A stretch of DNA of 58,937 nucleotides, from assembly GCF_000787775.1 (NCBI RefSeq), contig NZ_BBPM01000007.1, forward strand, positions 1-58,937. The letters run 5' to 3'. The position numbers and the translations under genes are program-made. The notes beneath the pieces were generated by a model that saw only the letters and a list, made by a program, of their open reading frames with translations, was not told where the DNA came from and searched no databases. This DNA is from Streptacidiphilus carbonis. Lineage in GTDB: Bacteria; Actinomycetota; Actinomycetes; Streptomycetales; Streptomycetaceae. Shown in pieces: positions 9,767 through 18,148 of the stretch (position 1 is the first letter of the stretch; each line of letters starts with the position of its first letter).

Positions 9767-9788
9767 TCGCGCAGTTCCCCGCGCCCCT
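9767..9788 (+). repeat. Dispersed 22-nt intergenic repeat, copy 1
   Basis: This is an exact copy of the sequence beginning TCGCGCAGTTCCCCGCGCCC that recurs at 48123 and 56851. It lies in the trpM-trpB gap, that is, inside the trp cluster. Confidence 0.85.
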
Positions 9789-9815
9789 GGGTCTCCTCTG
9801 GCTGGGCTCCTGCTG

Positions 9816-9844
9816 TTGGTCGACGTCTCTGTCACAGCTATGTT
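9816..9844 (+). promoter_or_regulatory. Possible internal promoter before trpBA
   Basis: TTGGTC (9816-9821) and TATGTT (9839-9844) are spaced 17 bp, fitting an HrdB-type promoter. Transcription would begin near 9851, just after the GAGGA at 9846-9850 and only 7 nt before trpB, so either the mRNA is nearly leaderless or this is a chance match. Confidence 0.35.
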
Positions 9845-9857
9845 CTGAGGACCAGTC

Positions 9858-11078
9858 ATGTCTTCGCACGACCTCACACCTGACCCCCGCGGCTACTTCG
9901 GGGCCTACGGCGGCCGCTTCATCCCCGAGGCCCTCGTCGCCGCCGTGGAGCAGGTCGCCGACGAGTACGAGAAGGCCAAGGCGGACCCCGCCTTCGGCGC
10001 CGAACTCGCGGCCCTGCTCAAGGACTACACCGGGCGTCCGAGCCCCCTCACCGACGTCCACCGCTTCTCCGCCGAGGCGGGCGGAGCCCGCATCCTGCTG
10101 AAGCGCGAGGACCTCAACCACACCGGCTCGCACAAGATCAACAACGTGCTGGGCCAGGCCCTGCTCACCCGCCGGATGGGCAAGACCCGGCTGATCGCCG
10201 AGACCGGCGCCGGCCAGCACGGGGTGGCCACGGCCACCGCCGCCGCGCTGTTCGGCATGGACTGCACCATCTACATGGGCGAGGTCGACACCCGGCGCCA
10301 GGCGCTGAACGTCGCCCGGATGCGGATGCTCGGCGCCGAGGTGGTCCCGGTCACCTCCGGCAGCCGCACCCTCAAGGACGCCATCAACGAGGCCTTCCGC
10401 GACTGGGTCGCCAACGTCGACTCCACCCACTACCTGTTCGGCACGGTCGCCGGACCGCACCCGTTCCCGATGATGGTCCGCGAGTTCCACCGGGTGATCG
10501 GCATCGAGGCCCGGGCCCAGGTGCTGGACCGCACCGGCGCGCTCCCGGACGCCGTGGTGGCCTGCGTCGGCGGCGGCTCCAACGCGATGGGCATCTTCTA
10601 CGACTTCATCCCGGACGCCGGCGTCCGCCTGGTCGGCATCGAGGCCGCGGGCGAGGGCGTGGACACCCCGCGCCACGCCGCCACACTGACCAAGGGCGAC
10701 CCGGGGGTGCTGCACGGCTCCCGCACCTACGTCCTGCAGGACGAGGACGGCCAGACCATCGAGAGCCACTCCATCTCGGCCGGTCTCGACTACCCGGGCG
10801 TCGGCCCCGAGCACGCCTACCTCAAGGACTCGGGCCGCGCCGAGTACCGCCCCTGCACCGACGACGCCGCCATGCAGGCGCTGCGGCTGCTGTCCCGCAC
10901 CGAGGGCATCATCCCGGCCATCGAGAGCTCCCACGCCCTCGCCGGGGCGCTGGAGCTGGGCCGCGAGCTCGGCCCGGGCGCGACCATCCTGGTCAACCTC
11001 TCCGGGCGCGGCGACAAGGACATGCACACGGCCGCCGAGTACTTCGGCCTGCTCGACCAGAACGAGGCGGGGAACTGA
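9858..11078 (+). CDS. trpB: Tryptophan synthase beta chain
   Basis: A 406-aa PLP enzyme that condenses indole, channelled from TrpA, with serine to give tryptophan. K93 in HTGSHKINN forms the Schiff base; GAGQHG, the [10 protein letters not shown] phosphate-binding loop and the monovalent-cation region near [12 protein letters not shown] are intact. The N-terminus [15 protein letters not shown] is canonical for the TrpB1 type that partners TrpA. A GAGGA lies 8-12 nt before the ATG. The stop overlaps the trpA start (ATGA), as expected for an obligate alpha2beta2 complex. Confidence 0.97.
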   Translation: MSSHDLTPDPRGYFGAYGGRFIPEALVAAVEQVADEYEKAKADPAFGAELAALLKDYTGRPSPLTDVHRFSAEAGGARILLKREDLNHTGSHKINNVLGQALLTRRMGKTRLIAETGAGQHGVATATAAALFGMDCTIYMGEVDTRRQALNVARMRMLGAEVVPVTSGSRTLKDAINEAFRDWVANVDSTHYLFGTVAGPHPFPMMVREFHRVIGIEARAQVLDRTGALPDAVVACVGGGSNAMGIFYDFIPDAGVRLVGIEAAGEGVDTPRHAATLTKGDPGVLHGSRTYVLQDEDGQTIESHSISAGLDYPGVGPEHAYLKDSGRAEYRPCTDDAAMQALRLLSRTEGIIPAIESSHALAGALELGRELGPGATILVNLSGRGDKDMHTAAEYFGLLDQNEAGN

Positions 11079-11884
11079 TGAACACCAAGCTCAGTGGAGT
11101 CCTCGCGGCGGCGAAGGCCGAGAACCGGGCCGCCCTGATCGGCTACCTCCCGGCCGGGTTCCCGACCATCGACGGTGCGGCCCAGGCCGTGCAGGCGCTG
11201 CTCGACGGCGGCGCGGACGTGGTCGAGATCGGTCTGCCGCACAGCGACCCGGTGCTGGACGGGCCCACCATCCAGACCGCCGACGACATCGCCCTGCGCA
11301 ACGGCGTCCGCACCAGGGACGTGCTGGAGACGGTCCGTCAGGTCACCACCGCCAACCCGGCCGTGCCGGTGCTGGTGATGACCTACTGGAACCCGGTGGA
11401 CCGCTACGGCGCCGCCCGGTTCGCCGCCGACCTCGCCGCCGCCGGGGGAGCCGGCTGCATCCTGCCCGACCTGCCGGTCGAGGAGGCCGGCCCGTGGCTG
11501 GCGGCCGCCGAGGAGCTGGGTCTGGCCACGGTCTTCGTGGTCGCCCCGTCCAGCAGGGACCAGCGGCTCGCCACCATCACCGCCAGCGGGACCGGCTTCG
11601 TCTACGCGGCCGCGGTGATGGGGGTGACCGGCAGCCGCAACCAAGTCGGCGAGATGGCCGAGGACCTGGTGAAACGCACCAGGGCCACCACCGACCTGCC
11701 GGTCTGCGTCGGCCTCGGGGTCTCCACGGCGGCGCAGGCCGCCGAGGTCGCGGCCTTCGCCGACGGGGTGATCGTCGGCTCCGCCTTCGTTCAGCGCATC
11801 CTGGACGCGGCCTCCCACGAGGCCGGCTACGCCGCCGTGCGCGAGCTCGCGGCCGAGCTCGCCGAGGGCGTCCGCAAGCGCTAG
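11078..11884 (+). CDS. trpA: Tryptophan synthase alpha chain
   Basis: A 268-aa TIM-barrel enzyme that cleaves indole-3-glycerol phosphate to indole and glyceraldehyde-3-phosphate. The catalytic Glu (VVEIGLPHSD) and Asp (PVLDGPTIQ) are both present, as are the TYWNPVDRYG loop, DLPVEEAGPW and the phosphate-binding GLGVSTAAQ and GVIVGSAFV segments. It overlaps trpB by 4 bp. A stable hairpin follows the stop, so trpA ends the transcription unit. Confidence 0.97.
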   Translation: MNTKLSGVLAAAKAENRAALIGYLPAGFPTIDGAAQAVQALLDGGADVVEIGLPHSDPVLDGPTIQTADDIALRNGVRTRDVLETVRQVTTANPAVPVLVMTYWNPVDRYGAARFAADLAAAGGAGCILPDLPVEEAGPWLAAAEELGLATVFVVAPSSRDQRLATITASGTGFVYAAAVMGVTGSRNQVGEMAEDLVKRTRATTDLPVCVGLGVSTAAQAAEVAAFADGVIVGSAFVQRILDAASHEAGYAAVRELAAELAEGVRKR

Positions 11885-11904
11885 CTGCAGGCCCCGCACC
11901 GAAC

Positions 11905-11944
11905 CGCCACGCGGTCACTCGTTCAGGTGAGTGGCCGCGTGGCG
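11905..11944 (+). terminator. Terminator hairpin after trpA
   Basis: The arms 11905-11919 and 11930-11944 pair over 15 bp with a single G-U wobble around a 10-nt loop. It starts 20 nt after the trpA stop and has no U-tract. Confidence 0.7.
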
Positions 11945-12044
11945 CGTATCCGCAGGGGTGCCCTCCTCGTTGATGATCCGGCAGGTGGCTCCTTTCCGGG
12001 CCGCCCGTGCGCGCATGCACGAACGCGATCCGAGGAGGTCCACC

Positions 12045-12887
12045 GTGGCTGCTTCCACCCGTGCCCGGGCGACCCGGGCGGCTGTTGCCGTCGTCGCGCT
12101 CGCTGTGGCCGTGGGCGGCGAGGCCAGCGTGGGCAAGGCCCTCTCCGAGGGCGGCCGGCAGCGGTTCGTCGCCGAGCAGACCGGCTACGACCGCAGCGCC
12201 CCCATCGTCGCCAGCCGCAGCGTGCACCGTCCTGCGCTGATCGCCGACGTCGCCCAGCGCAAGGACCTCAGCGGACTGCCGGCGCGGCTGGCCCCGGACG
12301 GCGCCGGCATCGACGTCGGCTATCCGGACGCGCCGGTCGTGCTGACCCTCTTCGAGGACTTCCGCTGCTCCTCGACCCGTGACTTCGAGCGCGCCCAGGG
12401 CGCCGGGCTGGCCGCCCTGACCGCCCGTCACCAGGTGCTGCTCCGCTACGTCATGGAGTCATCGCTGGACCAGCGGCTGCCCGGTCCCGGCGCGCTGCTG
12501 GCCACCAACGCGGCCCGCGCGGCCCTGTCCCGAGGCCGGTTCCCGCTGTTCCACGCGCTGCTGTTCGCCAACCAGCCGGGCGAGCAGGTGAACGGCTTCA
12601 CCGTGCCCCGGCTGCTGGACGTCGCCGGCAGCGTGCCCCACCTGCGCGGCCAGGCCTTCGACACCGAGGTCCGCACGGTCTGGTACCGGGACTGGGTCAA
12701 GGCGGCGCAGACCGCCTACGACGACGCACCCGTTCCGCGCGGAACGCCCTCGATGCTGCTGGACGGCGCCCCGGTGGACCTCGGCGCACAGCCCGCACTG
12801 CTGACGAGTCCCGCGGCGCTGGGCGCCTTCGTCGCGCACGCGGCCGCGCACAAGGCCGCGCAGAAGGCCGCGGCGGAGCAGTACTGA
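12045..12887 (+). CDS. DsbA-like thioredoxin-fold envelope protein without CxxC
   Basis: A 280-aa protein starting at GTG 12045, preceded by a strong GAGGAGG at 12032-12038. An N-terminal signal-anchor (TRAAVAVVALAVAVGG) is followed by a thioredoxin-like domain opening PDAPVVLTLFEDFRC. The active-site motif is C108-S-S-T instead of CPxC, and C108 is the only cysteine in the whole protein. The DsbA-like helical insertion (ALLFANQPGEQVNGFTVPRLLDVA) and the cis-Pro strand (RGTPSMLLDGAPVD) are kept. It cannot make the usual intramolecular disulfide. It precedes the MauE/DoxX gene by 43 bp and a CPAC-containing DsbA homologue further on, so it is part of an envelope redox set. It may be a chaperone or a monothiol variant. 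Confidence 0.85.
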   Translation: MAASTRARATRAAVAVVALAVAVGGEASVGKALSEGGRQRFVAEQTGYDRSAPIVASRSVHRPALIADVAQRKDLSGLPARLAPDGAGIDVGYPDAPVVLTLFEDFRCSSTRDFERAQGAGLAALTARHQVLLRYVMESSLDQRLPGPGALLATNAARAALSRGRFPLFHALLFANQPGEQVNGFTVPRLLDVAGSVPHLRGQAFDTEVRTVWYRDWVKAAQTAYDDAPVPRGTPSMLLDGAPVDLGAQPALLTSPAALGAFVAHAAAHKAAQKAAAEQY

Positions 12888-12930
12888 GGCTGCGGCCTCA
12901 CACAACTAAATCGCAGGGAGGCGATAGCGG

Positions 12931-13446
12931 ATGGCCACGGATCAGATGAGCCGGACGGACGGGAAGGAATCGGGAAGGGGCCGCCGCACCGCGGTGGTCA
13001 CCGGGATCGGCACGGCCGCCCGGCTGGGCCTCGCGGTCGTCTGGGCCTGGGCCGGGCTGGCCAAGATCTCCGACCCGGAGGCCGCCGCGCAGGCGGTACG
13101 CGCCTACCGGCTGCTGCCGGAGTCGCTGGTGAAACCGTTCGGCTACGGCCTGCCCTTCCTGGAGCTGGCGCTGGCCCTGCTGCTGCTGGTCGGCCTGGGC
13201 ACCCGGATCGCGGCCGGGCTCTCGGCGCTGCTGCTGGTGGTCTACATCGGCTCCATCGCCTCGGTCTGGGCCCGCGGGATCTCCATCGACTGCGGCTGCT
13301 TCGGCGGCGGCGGCGCGGTGAGCGCCTCGCACACCGCCTACCTCCAGGAGATCCTGCGCGACATCGGCTTCCTGCTCCTGGCCGGCTGGCTGATCAGGTG
13401 GCCGCGCACCTGGGTCTCGCTGGACGGCCTGCTCGCAACGGACTGA
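12931..13446 (+). CDS. MauE/DoxX-family membrane redox protein
   Basis: A 171-aa protein with four membrane helices. AGLAKISDPEAAAQAVRAYRLLP is the MauE/DoxX signature of helix 1 and its following loop, and the IDCGCFGGGG motif (CxC) supplies the redox-active thiols at the membrane surface. MauE-type proteins pass electrons to periplasmic or extracytoplasmic thioredoxin-fold partners, and here DsbA-like genes lie on both sides. Start: an ATG with GGGAGG about 9 nt upstream; the first 25 residues are a polar cytoplasmic extension. The genes are closely spaced (43 and 58 bp) and co-directional, consistent with an operon. Confidence 0.85.
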   Translation: MATDQMSRTDGKESGRGRRTAVVTGIGTAARLGLAVVWAWAGLAKISDPEAAAQAVRAYRLLPESLVKPFGYGLPFLELALALLLLVGLGTRIAAGLSALLLVVYIGSIASVWARGISIDCGCFGGGGAVSASHTAYLQEILRDIGFLLLAGWLIRWPRTWVSLDGLLATD

Positions 13447-13504
13447 CCCACCGCAGTACCGCAGTTGTTCAACCTGTCCCCGGATATTTGGTGATGAAGC
13501 AGCA

Positions 13505-14356
13505 ATGAGCCAGAAGAACAGCAGTGAGGCCAAGCGCACCGCGCGCGAACGCATGCAGGAGGAGCGGGCCGCGCAGGAGGCCAAGGCCCAACGGATCCGC
13601 AAGTTCAGCATCATCGGCACGGTGCTCGCCGTGATCGTGGTGGCTGTGGTGATCGGCCTGGTGGTGCAGAACAGCCGCACCAGTTCCTACAACGCCTCGC
13701 AGGCCCCGGCCGGCACCATCGGCGCCAACAAGCTGGTGATCCCGGTGGGTTCGACGGCGGCCCCGTCCACGCTCACCGTCTACGAGGACCTGCGCTGCCC
13801 GGCGTGCGGCTCCTACGAGAAGAGCTTCCACACCACGGTCAACCAGCTGATGGCCCAGGGCAAGGTCCAGGTCCAGTACCACGTGGTCTCGTTCATCGAC
13901 CGCAACGACAACGGCACCGGCTCCAAGAACGCCGCCAACGCCGTGGCCTGCGCGCAGAACGTCGGCAAGTTCCACGGCTACCACGACGTGCTCTACGCCA
14001 ACCAGCCGGACGAGACCGACGACGCCTGGGCGGACAAGTCCAAGCTGATCACCCTGGCCAAGCAGGTCCCGGGGCTGGACACGCCCGCCTTCGAGTCCTG
14101 CGTGAACAGCAACAGCTTCGGCGCCTGGGTCACCGCGGTGCAGAAGGACTTCGACAAGTCCGGCCACACCTCCACGCCGACCATCCTGCTCAACGGCACC
14201 TCGGCCTACCCCACCTACAACGGGGAGCAGATCAGCACGGCCAACCTGATCAAGTGGGTGGACGCCGCCAACAAGGGCAAGACCCCGGCGTCACTGGCCC
14301 CGTCGGCCTCGGCCGCCCTGGTCTCGCCGAACGCGTCGCCCAACGCCTCGGGCTGA
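13505..14356 (+). CDS. Membrane-anchored DsbA-family thiol oxidoreductase
   Basis: A 283-aa protein with a charged cytoplasmic N-terminus rich in Glu/Lys/Arg (probably helical), one membrane helix (KFSIIGTVLAVIVVAVVIGLVV) and an extracytoplasmic DsbA-like domain. The active site C98-P-A-C101 is intact in YEDLRCPACGSYEK, and the cis-Pro is in TSTPTILLNGT. The domain also contains the NAANAVACAQNVGKFHGYHDVLYANQPDE helix typical of this family. The C-terminal SASAALVSPNASPNASG is a low-complexity tail. It is probably the working oxidoreductase of the MauE set; it ends 22 bp from the convergent regulator gene. Confidence 0.88.
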   Translation: MSQKNSSEAKRTARERMQEERAAQEAKAQRIRKFSIIGTVLAVIVVAVVIGLVVQNSRTSSYNASQAPAGTIGANKLVIPVGSTAAPSTLTVYEDLRCPACGSYEKSFHTTVNQLMAQGKVQVQYHVVSFIDRNDNGTGSKNAANAVACAQNVGKFHGYHDVLYANQPDETDDAWADKSKLITLAKQVPGLDTPAFESCVNSNSFGAWVTAVQKDFDKSGHTSTPTILLNGTSAYPTYNGEQISTANLIKWVDAANKGKTPASLAPSASAALVSPNASPNASG

Positions 14357-14378
14357 GCCGCCGCGAGGCCGTCGCAGG

Positions 14379-15038
14379 TCAGCGGGACCGTCGCAGCAGG
14401 CCGCCCTGGTGGGCGGCGGCGATCGCGGCGGTCCTGCTGTCCACCCCGAGCTTGTCGTAGACGTGGACCAGATGCGTCTTCACCGTGGCCTCGCTGATGA
14501 ACAGCCGCCGGGAGATCTGACGGTTCGCCAGGCCTTCGGCGACCAGCTCCAGGATCTCGGTCTCGCGGGGGGAGAGCGTGGGACCGCCCGAGCGGACCCG
14601 GCCCAGCAGCCGAGCGGCGACCGGCGGGGCGAGCACCGTCTCGCCGCGCGAGGCCGCCCTGATCGCGGCGGCCAGTTCCTCCGGCGGGGCGTCCTTGAGC
14701 AGATAGCCGGTGGCCCCCGCCTCGACGGCGGCCAGGATGTCCCCGTCGGTGCTGTAGGTGGTCAGGATCAGCACCGACGGGGGATCGGGCAGCGCGGTGA
14801 TCCGCCGGGTGGCCTCGACCCCGTGCATCCCGGCGCCCATCTGAAGGTCCATCAGCACCACGTCCACCCGGTCCGCGCCCGCCTGCGCGGCCTCCGCCAG
14901 GAAGCGCAGGGCGGCGGCCCCGTCGGCGGCCTCGCCCACCGGCTCCAGTTCGGGCAGCTCCTCCAGCAGGGCGCGCATTCCGCGCCGCACCACCGGATGG
15001 TCGTCCACCAGCAGCACCCGGATCATCGGACCGGTCAT
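14379..15038 (-). CDS. NarL/LuxR-family response regulator
   Basis: A 219-aa protein started at the ATG overlapping the kinase stop (ATGA); the in-frame ATG at 15026 (MIRVLLVDDHP) is an alternative. Receiver domain: VDDHP acidic pair, phospho-acceptor Asp in VVLMDLQM, Thr in ILTTYS and Lys in LLKDAPPEE. The C-terminal LuxR helix-turn-helix is canonical: LSPRETEILELVAEGLANRQI followed by SEATVKTHLVHVYDKLGVDSRT. It pairs with the overlapping histidine kinase and probably controls the divergent ABC exporter genes, a common arrangement in streptomycetes. Confidence 0.93.
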   Translation of the reverse strand: MTGPMIRVLLVDDHPVVRRGMRALLEELPELEPVGEAADGAAALRFLAEAAQAGADRVDVVLMDLQMGAGMHGVEATRRITALPDPPSVLILTTYSTDGDILAAVEAGATGYLLKDAPPEELAAAIRAASRGETVLAPPVAARLLGRVRSGGPTLSPRETEILELVAEGLANRQISRRLFISEATVKTHLVHVYDKLGVDSRTAAIAAAHQGGLLRRSR

Positions 15039-16258
15039 CGGGCCGCCCCCTGCAGCGCGGTCAGCGGCAGCGACGCCGCGACGACGGTGCCCTCGCCGGG
15101 GGCGGACTCGATCTCCAGGCGGCCGCCGAGGTCGGTGATCCGCTCCCGCATCCCGTGCAGGCCGAAGCGGCCACCTCGCGGCGTCCCGTCGCCGCCCGCG
15201 CTGAAGCCCTTTCCGTCGTCGTAGACGTCCAGGGTGACCTGGTCGTCCAGGTACGAGAGGGTCACCGCGGCGCGGTGCGCGTCGGCGTGCCGGCGGACGT
15301 TGGCCAGCGCCTCCTGGGCCAGCCGCAGCAGCGCCACCTCGGCCTCGACCGGCAGCGGGCAGGCGTCCCCGTCCTGGTGGAAGGAGACCTCGGGGACCGG
15401 CCCGTACCCGGCGGCGACCCGGCGCAGCGCCTCCGGGAGGGTGGCGTCCTGGAGCGACGGGGGAGTCAGGGCGGCGACGAAGCGCCGTGCCTCGGCGAGG
15501 TTGTCGGCGGCGGTCGCGCCGATCTCCCTGATCCGCTCCCTGGACGACTCGGCCCCGTCCGGCAGCGAGCTCTCCGCCGACCGCGACAGCAGCACGATGC
15601 TGGACAGGCCCTGGGCCAGGGTGTCGTGGATCTCCCGGGCCAGCCGGCCCCGCTCGGCCAGCCGCCCGGCCTCGCGCTGGCTGGCGGCGAGCTCGTCCCG
15701 GGTCCGGACCAGGTCGTCGATCAGCCGCTGCCGGGTGGCACTCTCGCGGTACAGCACCGAGTAGCCGTAGGCGGTGAGCACCGCGACCAGGGCGCCCACG
15801 CACGGCCCTATCACCTTGGCCGGCGTCAGCCCGCCCGGCGTGGTCGCCTGCGCCGCCACCACCACGCCGGTGAGCAGCACGATCACCGGCAGCGACCAGC
15901 GGGTCGGCAGCAGGTGCAGGCACAGCAGGTACAGCGGGAACACCACATAGCCGGCCGCCGGGTCCAGCACGGCCAGCGCCACCCACAGCGCCGCCACCCC
16001 GGCCAGCCAGAACCGTGAGGCCTGACGCGAGACCCGCACCGCCGACAGCCCGCCGCAGGCGTACGCGGCCCCCAGCAGCACTCCGAGCACGATCGCCCCA
16101 GGTCCGGCGCCGTTCAGCAGCCCGGCCACCAGCAGCGCATAGAACATCACATGCAGGGCGGCGCTCATCACCCGCAGCGCGGGCAGATGGACGGGCGGGG
16201 CGTCGGTACTGGTCACAGCCGTCGAGCCTACGGCCGTCCGGGCCGGTTCCCGGGGCAT
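15035..16258 (-). CDS. Membrane sensor histidine kinase (HisKA_3 type)
   Basis: A 407-aa kinase. An N-terminal membrane domain of about five helices (residues 30-150) has very short loops and therefore probably senses in or at the membrane. It is followed by a coiled linker (RLIDDLVRTRDELAASQREAGRLAERG), the H-box LAREIHDTLAQGLSSIVLL with the phosphorylated His, the N-box LRLAQEALANVRRHADA and G-boxes DDGKGF and GGRFGLHGMRERI. The start at 16258 is uncertain; GTG 16216 (VTSTDAPPVHL) is an alternative. It lies divergent from an ABC permease, with about 110 bp between them that must hold both promoters. Confidence 0.92.
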   Translation of the reverse strand: MPREPARTAVGSTAVTSTDAPPVHLPALRVMSAALHVMFYALLVAGLLNGAGPGAIVLGVLLGAAYACGGLSAVRVSRQASRFWLAGVAALWVALAVLDPAAGYVVFPLYLLCLHLLPTRWSLPVIVLLTGVVVAAQATTPGGLTPAKVIGPCVGALVAVLTAYGYSVLYRESATRQRLIDDLVRTRDELAASQREAGRLAERGRLAREIHDTLAQGLSSIVLLSRSAESSLPDGAESSRERIREIGATAADNLAEARRFVAALTPPSLQDATLPEALRRVAAGYGPVPEVSFHQDGDACPLPVEAEVALLRLAQEALANVRRHADAHRAAVTLSYLDDQVTLDVYDDGKGFSAGGDGTPRGGRFGLHGMRERITDLGGRLEIESAPGEGTVVAASLPLTALQGAAR

Positions 16259-16365
16259 CCGGCATTAACCTTTCGATGGATCGGGGACCGCTCCTCTCCC
16301 TGATGGCACCGGGCGCCGACTCCAGGAGCGTGGGAGCCGTACCGGCCCACCCCTGGAGGATCCCG

Positions 16366-17439
16366 TTGTTCGTCGCCCTGCGTGACATCCGCTTCGCCCG
16401 TGGGCGGTTCGCCCTGATGGGCGCTGTCGTCACGCTCATCACCATGCTGGTCGCCTTTCTGTACGGGCTGACCGGCGGGCTCGCCGCCGACGCCTCCTCG
16501 GCGGTGGCGCGGCTCCCGGCCGCCTCGATCGTCTTCGGCTCGCCCCAGGGCACCGCCCTCGAGGTCTCGTTCAGCAACAGCAGCATCGGTCCGGCCCAGC
16601 TCACCGCCTGGCAGTCCGCCCCCGGGATCGGCACGGTCGCCCCGCTGGGCATCGCCATGTCCCGGCTGACCAGCCAGGACACCGCGGCCTCGGTCAGCGT
16701 CCTGGGCACCGGCGCGGCCCTGCTCCCGCCGCTGGTGTCCGGCCGCGCGCCCGCCGAGGGCCAGGTCGCCGTCGGCGCGAAGACCGCACGGGCGGACCGG
16801 ATCACCGTCGGCAGCCGCGTCACCGTCGGCGCGCAGACCCTCACCGTCTCCGGCATCACCGCCGACCGCTCCTACGGCCACGCCGCGAGCGTCTGGACCA
16901 CCGAACCCACCTGGCAGCGGGTCAGCGGAGCCACTGCCCCCAGCGCCCTCGCCGTCCAACCGGGAAGCGCGGACACCGCGGCGCTCGACCGGGCCCGGAA
17001 CACCCGTACCGTCAGCCGCGGCGGCGCACTGGCCGGTATCGACGGGTACTCCGCCGAACAAAGCAGCCTGCGGATGATCCAGGGCTTTCTCTTCGTCGTG
17101 AGTGCCCTGGTGGTGGGCGCCTTCTTCACTGTCTGGACCGTACAGCGCGGCACTGACATCGCCGTCCTCAAGGCCGTCGGCGCCTCCAGCGGCTACCTGG
17201 TCAGGGACGCGCTGGCGCAGGCACTGGTGCTGCTGCTCGGCGGCACCCTCACCGGCGCGGCCGTCGGCGTCGCCGGCGGCGCGCTCCTGAGCGGCGGCGG
17301 CCTGCCCTTCGCACTCAGCGGCGCCACGGTCGCCGTCCCGGTGCTGGCCATGGTGGCGCTCGGCCTGGCCGGAGCCGGCCTGGCCGTCCGCCGGATCACC
17401 TCCGTCGACCCCCTCACCGCACTGGGAGCCAGCCGATGA
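16366..17439 (+). CDS. FtsX/MacB-type ABC transporter permease
   Basis: I start at TTG 16366 because GGAGGA lies 5 nt upstream and the resulting N-terminus (FVALRDIRFARGRFALMG) is the canonical start of these permeases; ATG 16276 is a longer alternative without a ribosome site. The protein is 357 aa: one N-terminal membrane helix, a large extracytoplasmic MacB_PCD-like domain (about residues 45-230), then three membrane helices with the FtsX core VWTVQRGTDIAVLKAVGASSGYLVRDALAQA. It overlaps the ATPase gene by 4 bp. The substrate is unknown; the neighbouring two-component system suggests envelope or antimicrobial stress. Confidence 0.9.
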   Translation: MFVALRDIRFARGRFALMGAVVTLITMLVAFLYGLTGGLAADASSAVARLPAASIVFGSPQGTALEVSFSNSSIGPAQLTAWQSAPGIGTVAPLGIAMSRLTSQDTAASVSVLGTGAALLPPLVSGRAPAEGQVAVGAKTARADRITVGSRVTVGAQTLTVSGITADRSYGHAASVWTTEPTWQRVSGATAPSALAVQPGSADTAALDRARNTRTVSRGGALAGIDGYSAEQSSLRMIQGFLFVVSALVVGAFFTVWTVQRGTDIAVLKAVGASSGYLVRDALAQALVLLLGGTLTGAAVGVAGGALLSGGGLPFALSGATVAVPVLAMVALGLAGAGLAVRRITSVDPLTALGASR

Positions 17440-18107
17440 ACGGCCTCACCCTGGACGACGTCGTCCTCAGCTACCCGGACGGCGACCGCCGCCTCACCGC
17501 CCTGGACCGGGTCAGCCTGGACGTCGACCCCGGCGGCTTCACCGCGATCGCGGGTCCCTCCGGCTCCGGCAAGTCCAGCCTGCTCGCCGTCGCCGCGACG
17601 CTGCTGCGACCCGATTCGGGACGGGTGCTGATCGCCGGGCAGGACACCGCCGCGCTCAGCCCCCGCCGCGCCGCCGAACTGCGCCGGGACCGCATCGGCA
17701 TCGTCTTCCAACAGCCGAACCTGCTGCCCTCGCTGACCGCCCTGGAGCAGCTCCAGGCCGTGGCGCACCTGCGCGGCGACAGTCCGAAGGCCGCACTTCC
17801 GCGCGCCGCCCAGCTGCTCACCGCCGTCGGCCTCACCGACGCCCAACAGCGCCGCCGCCCGCACCAGCTCTCCGGCGGCGAGCGCCAGCGCGTCAACATC
17901 GCCCGCGCCCTCTTCACCCGACCCGCCGTCCTCCTGGTCGACGAGCCCACCTCCGCCCTCGACCGCACCCGCGGCGCCGCCGTCGTAGACCTCCTCGCCA
18001 CCGTCACCCGCGACCACGCCACCGCCACGGTCATGGTCACCCACGACCTCACCCTGGCGGCCCGCGCCGACCAGGTCCTGCACATAACCGACGGCCGGCT
18101 GCGCTGA
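17436..18107 (+). CDS. LolD/MacB-type ABC exporter ATP-binding protein
   Basis: A 223-aa ATPase: Walker A GPSGSGKSS, Q-loop FQQPNLLPSLTALEQ, signature LSGGERQRVNIARAL, Walker B LLVDEPTSALD and H-loop MVTHDLTLA. The ATG overlaps the permease stop (ATGA). Together with the single adjacent permease it would form a MacB/FtsX-like transporter or mechanotransmitter, with the permease acting as a homodimer or with a partner encoded elsewhere. It is the last gene before an intergenic break of 41 bp and the Uma2 gene. Confidence 0.93.
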   Translation: MNGLTLDDVVLSYPDGDRRLTALDRVSLDVDPGGFTAIAGPSGSGKSSLLAVAATLLRPDSGRVLIAGQDTAALSPRRAAELRRDRIGIVFQQPNLLPSLTALEQLQAVAHLRGDSPKAALPRAAQLLTAVGLTDAQQRRRPHQLSGGERQRVNIARALFTRPAVLLVDEPTSALDRTRGAAVVDLLATVTRDHATATVMVTHDLTLAARADQVLHITDGRLR

Positions 18108-18148
18108 TCCGACCGGTTCGGACGCTTCTCGCTTGGTACCGTGCGGAC

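Noticed and set aside
14379-16859. An 826-codon frame joining the response regulator with sequence antisense to the ABC permease
   Set aside because: Only the last 219 codons form a real regulator; the rest is out of frame with the kinase or antisense to the permease. The 4-bp ATGA overlap fixes the true start.
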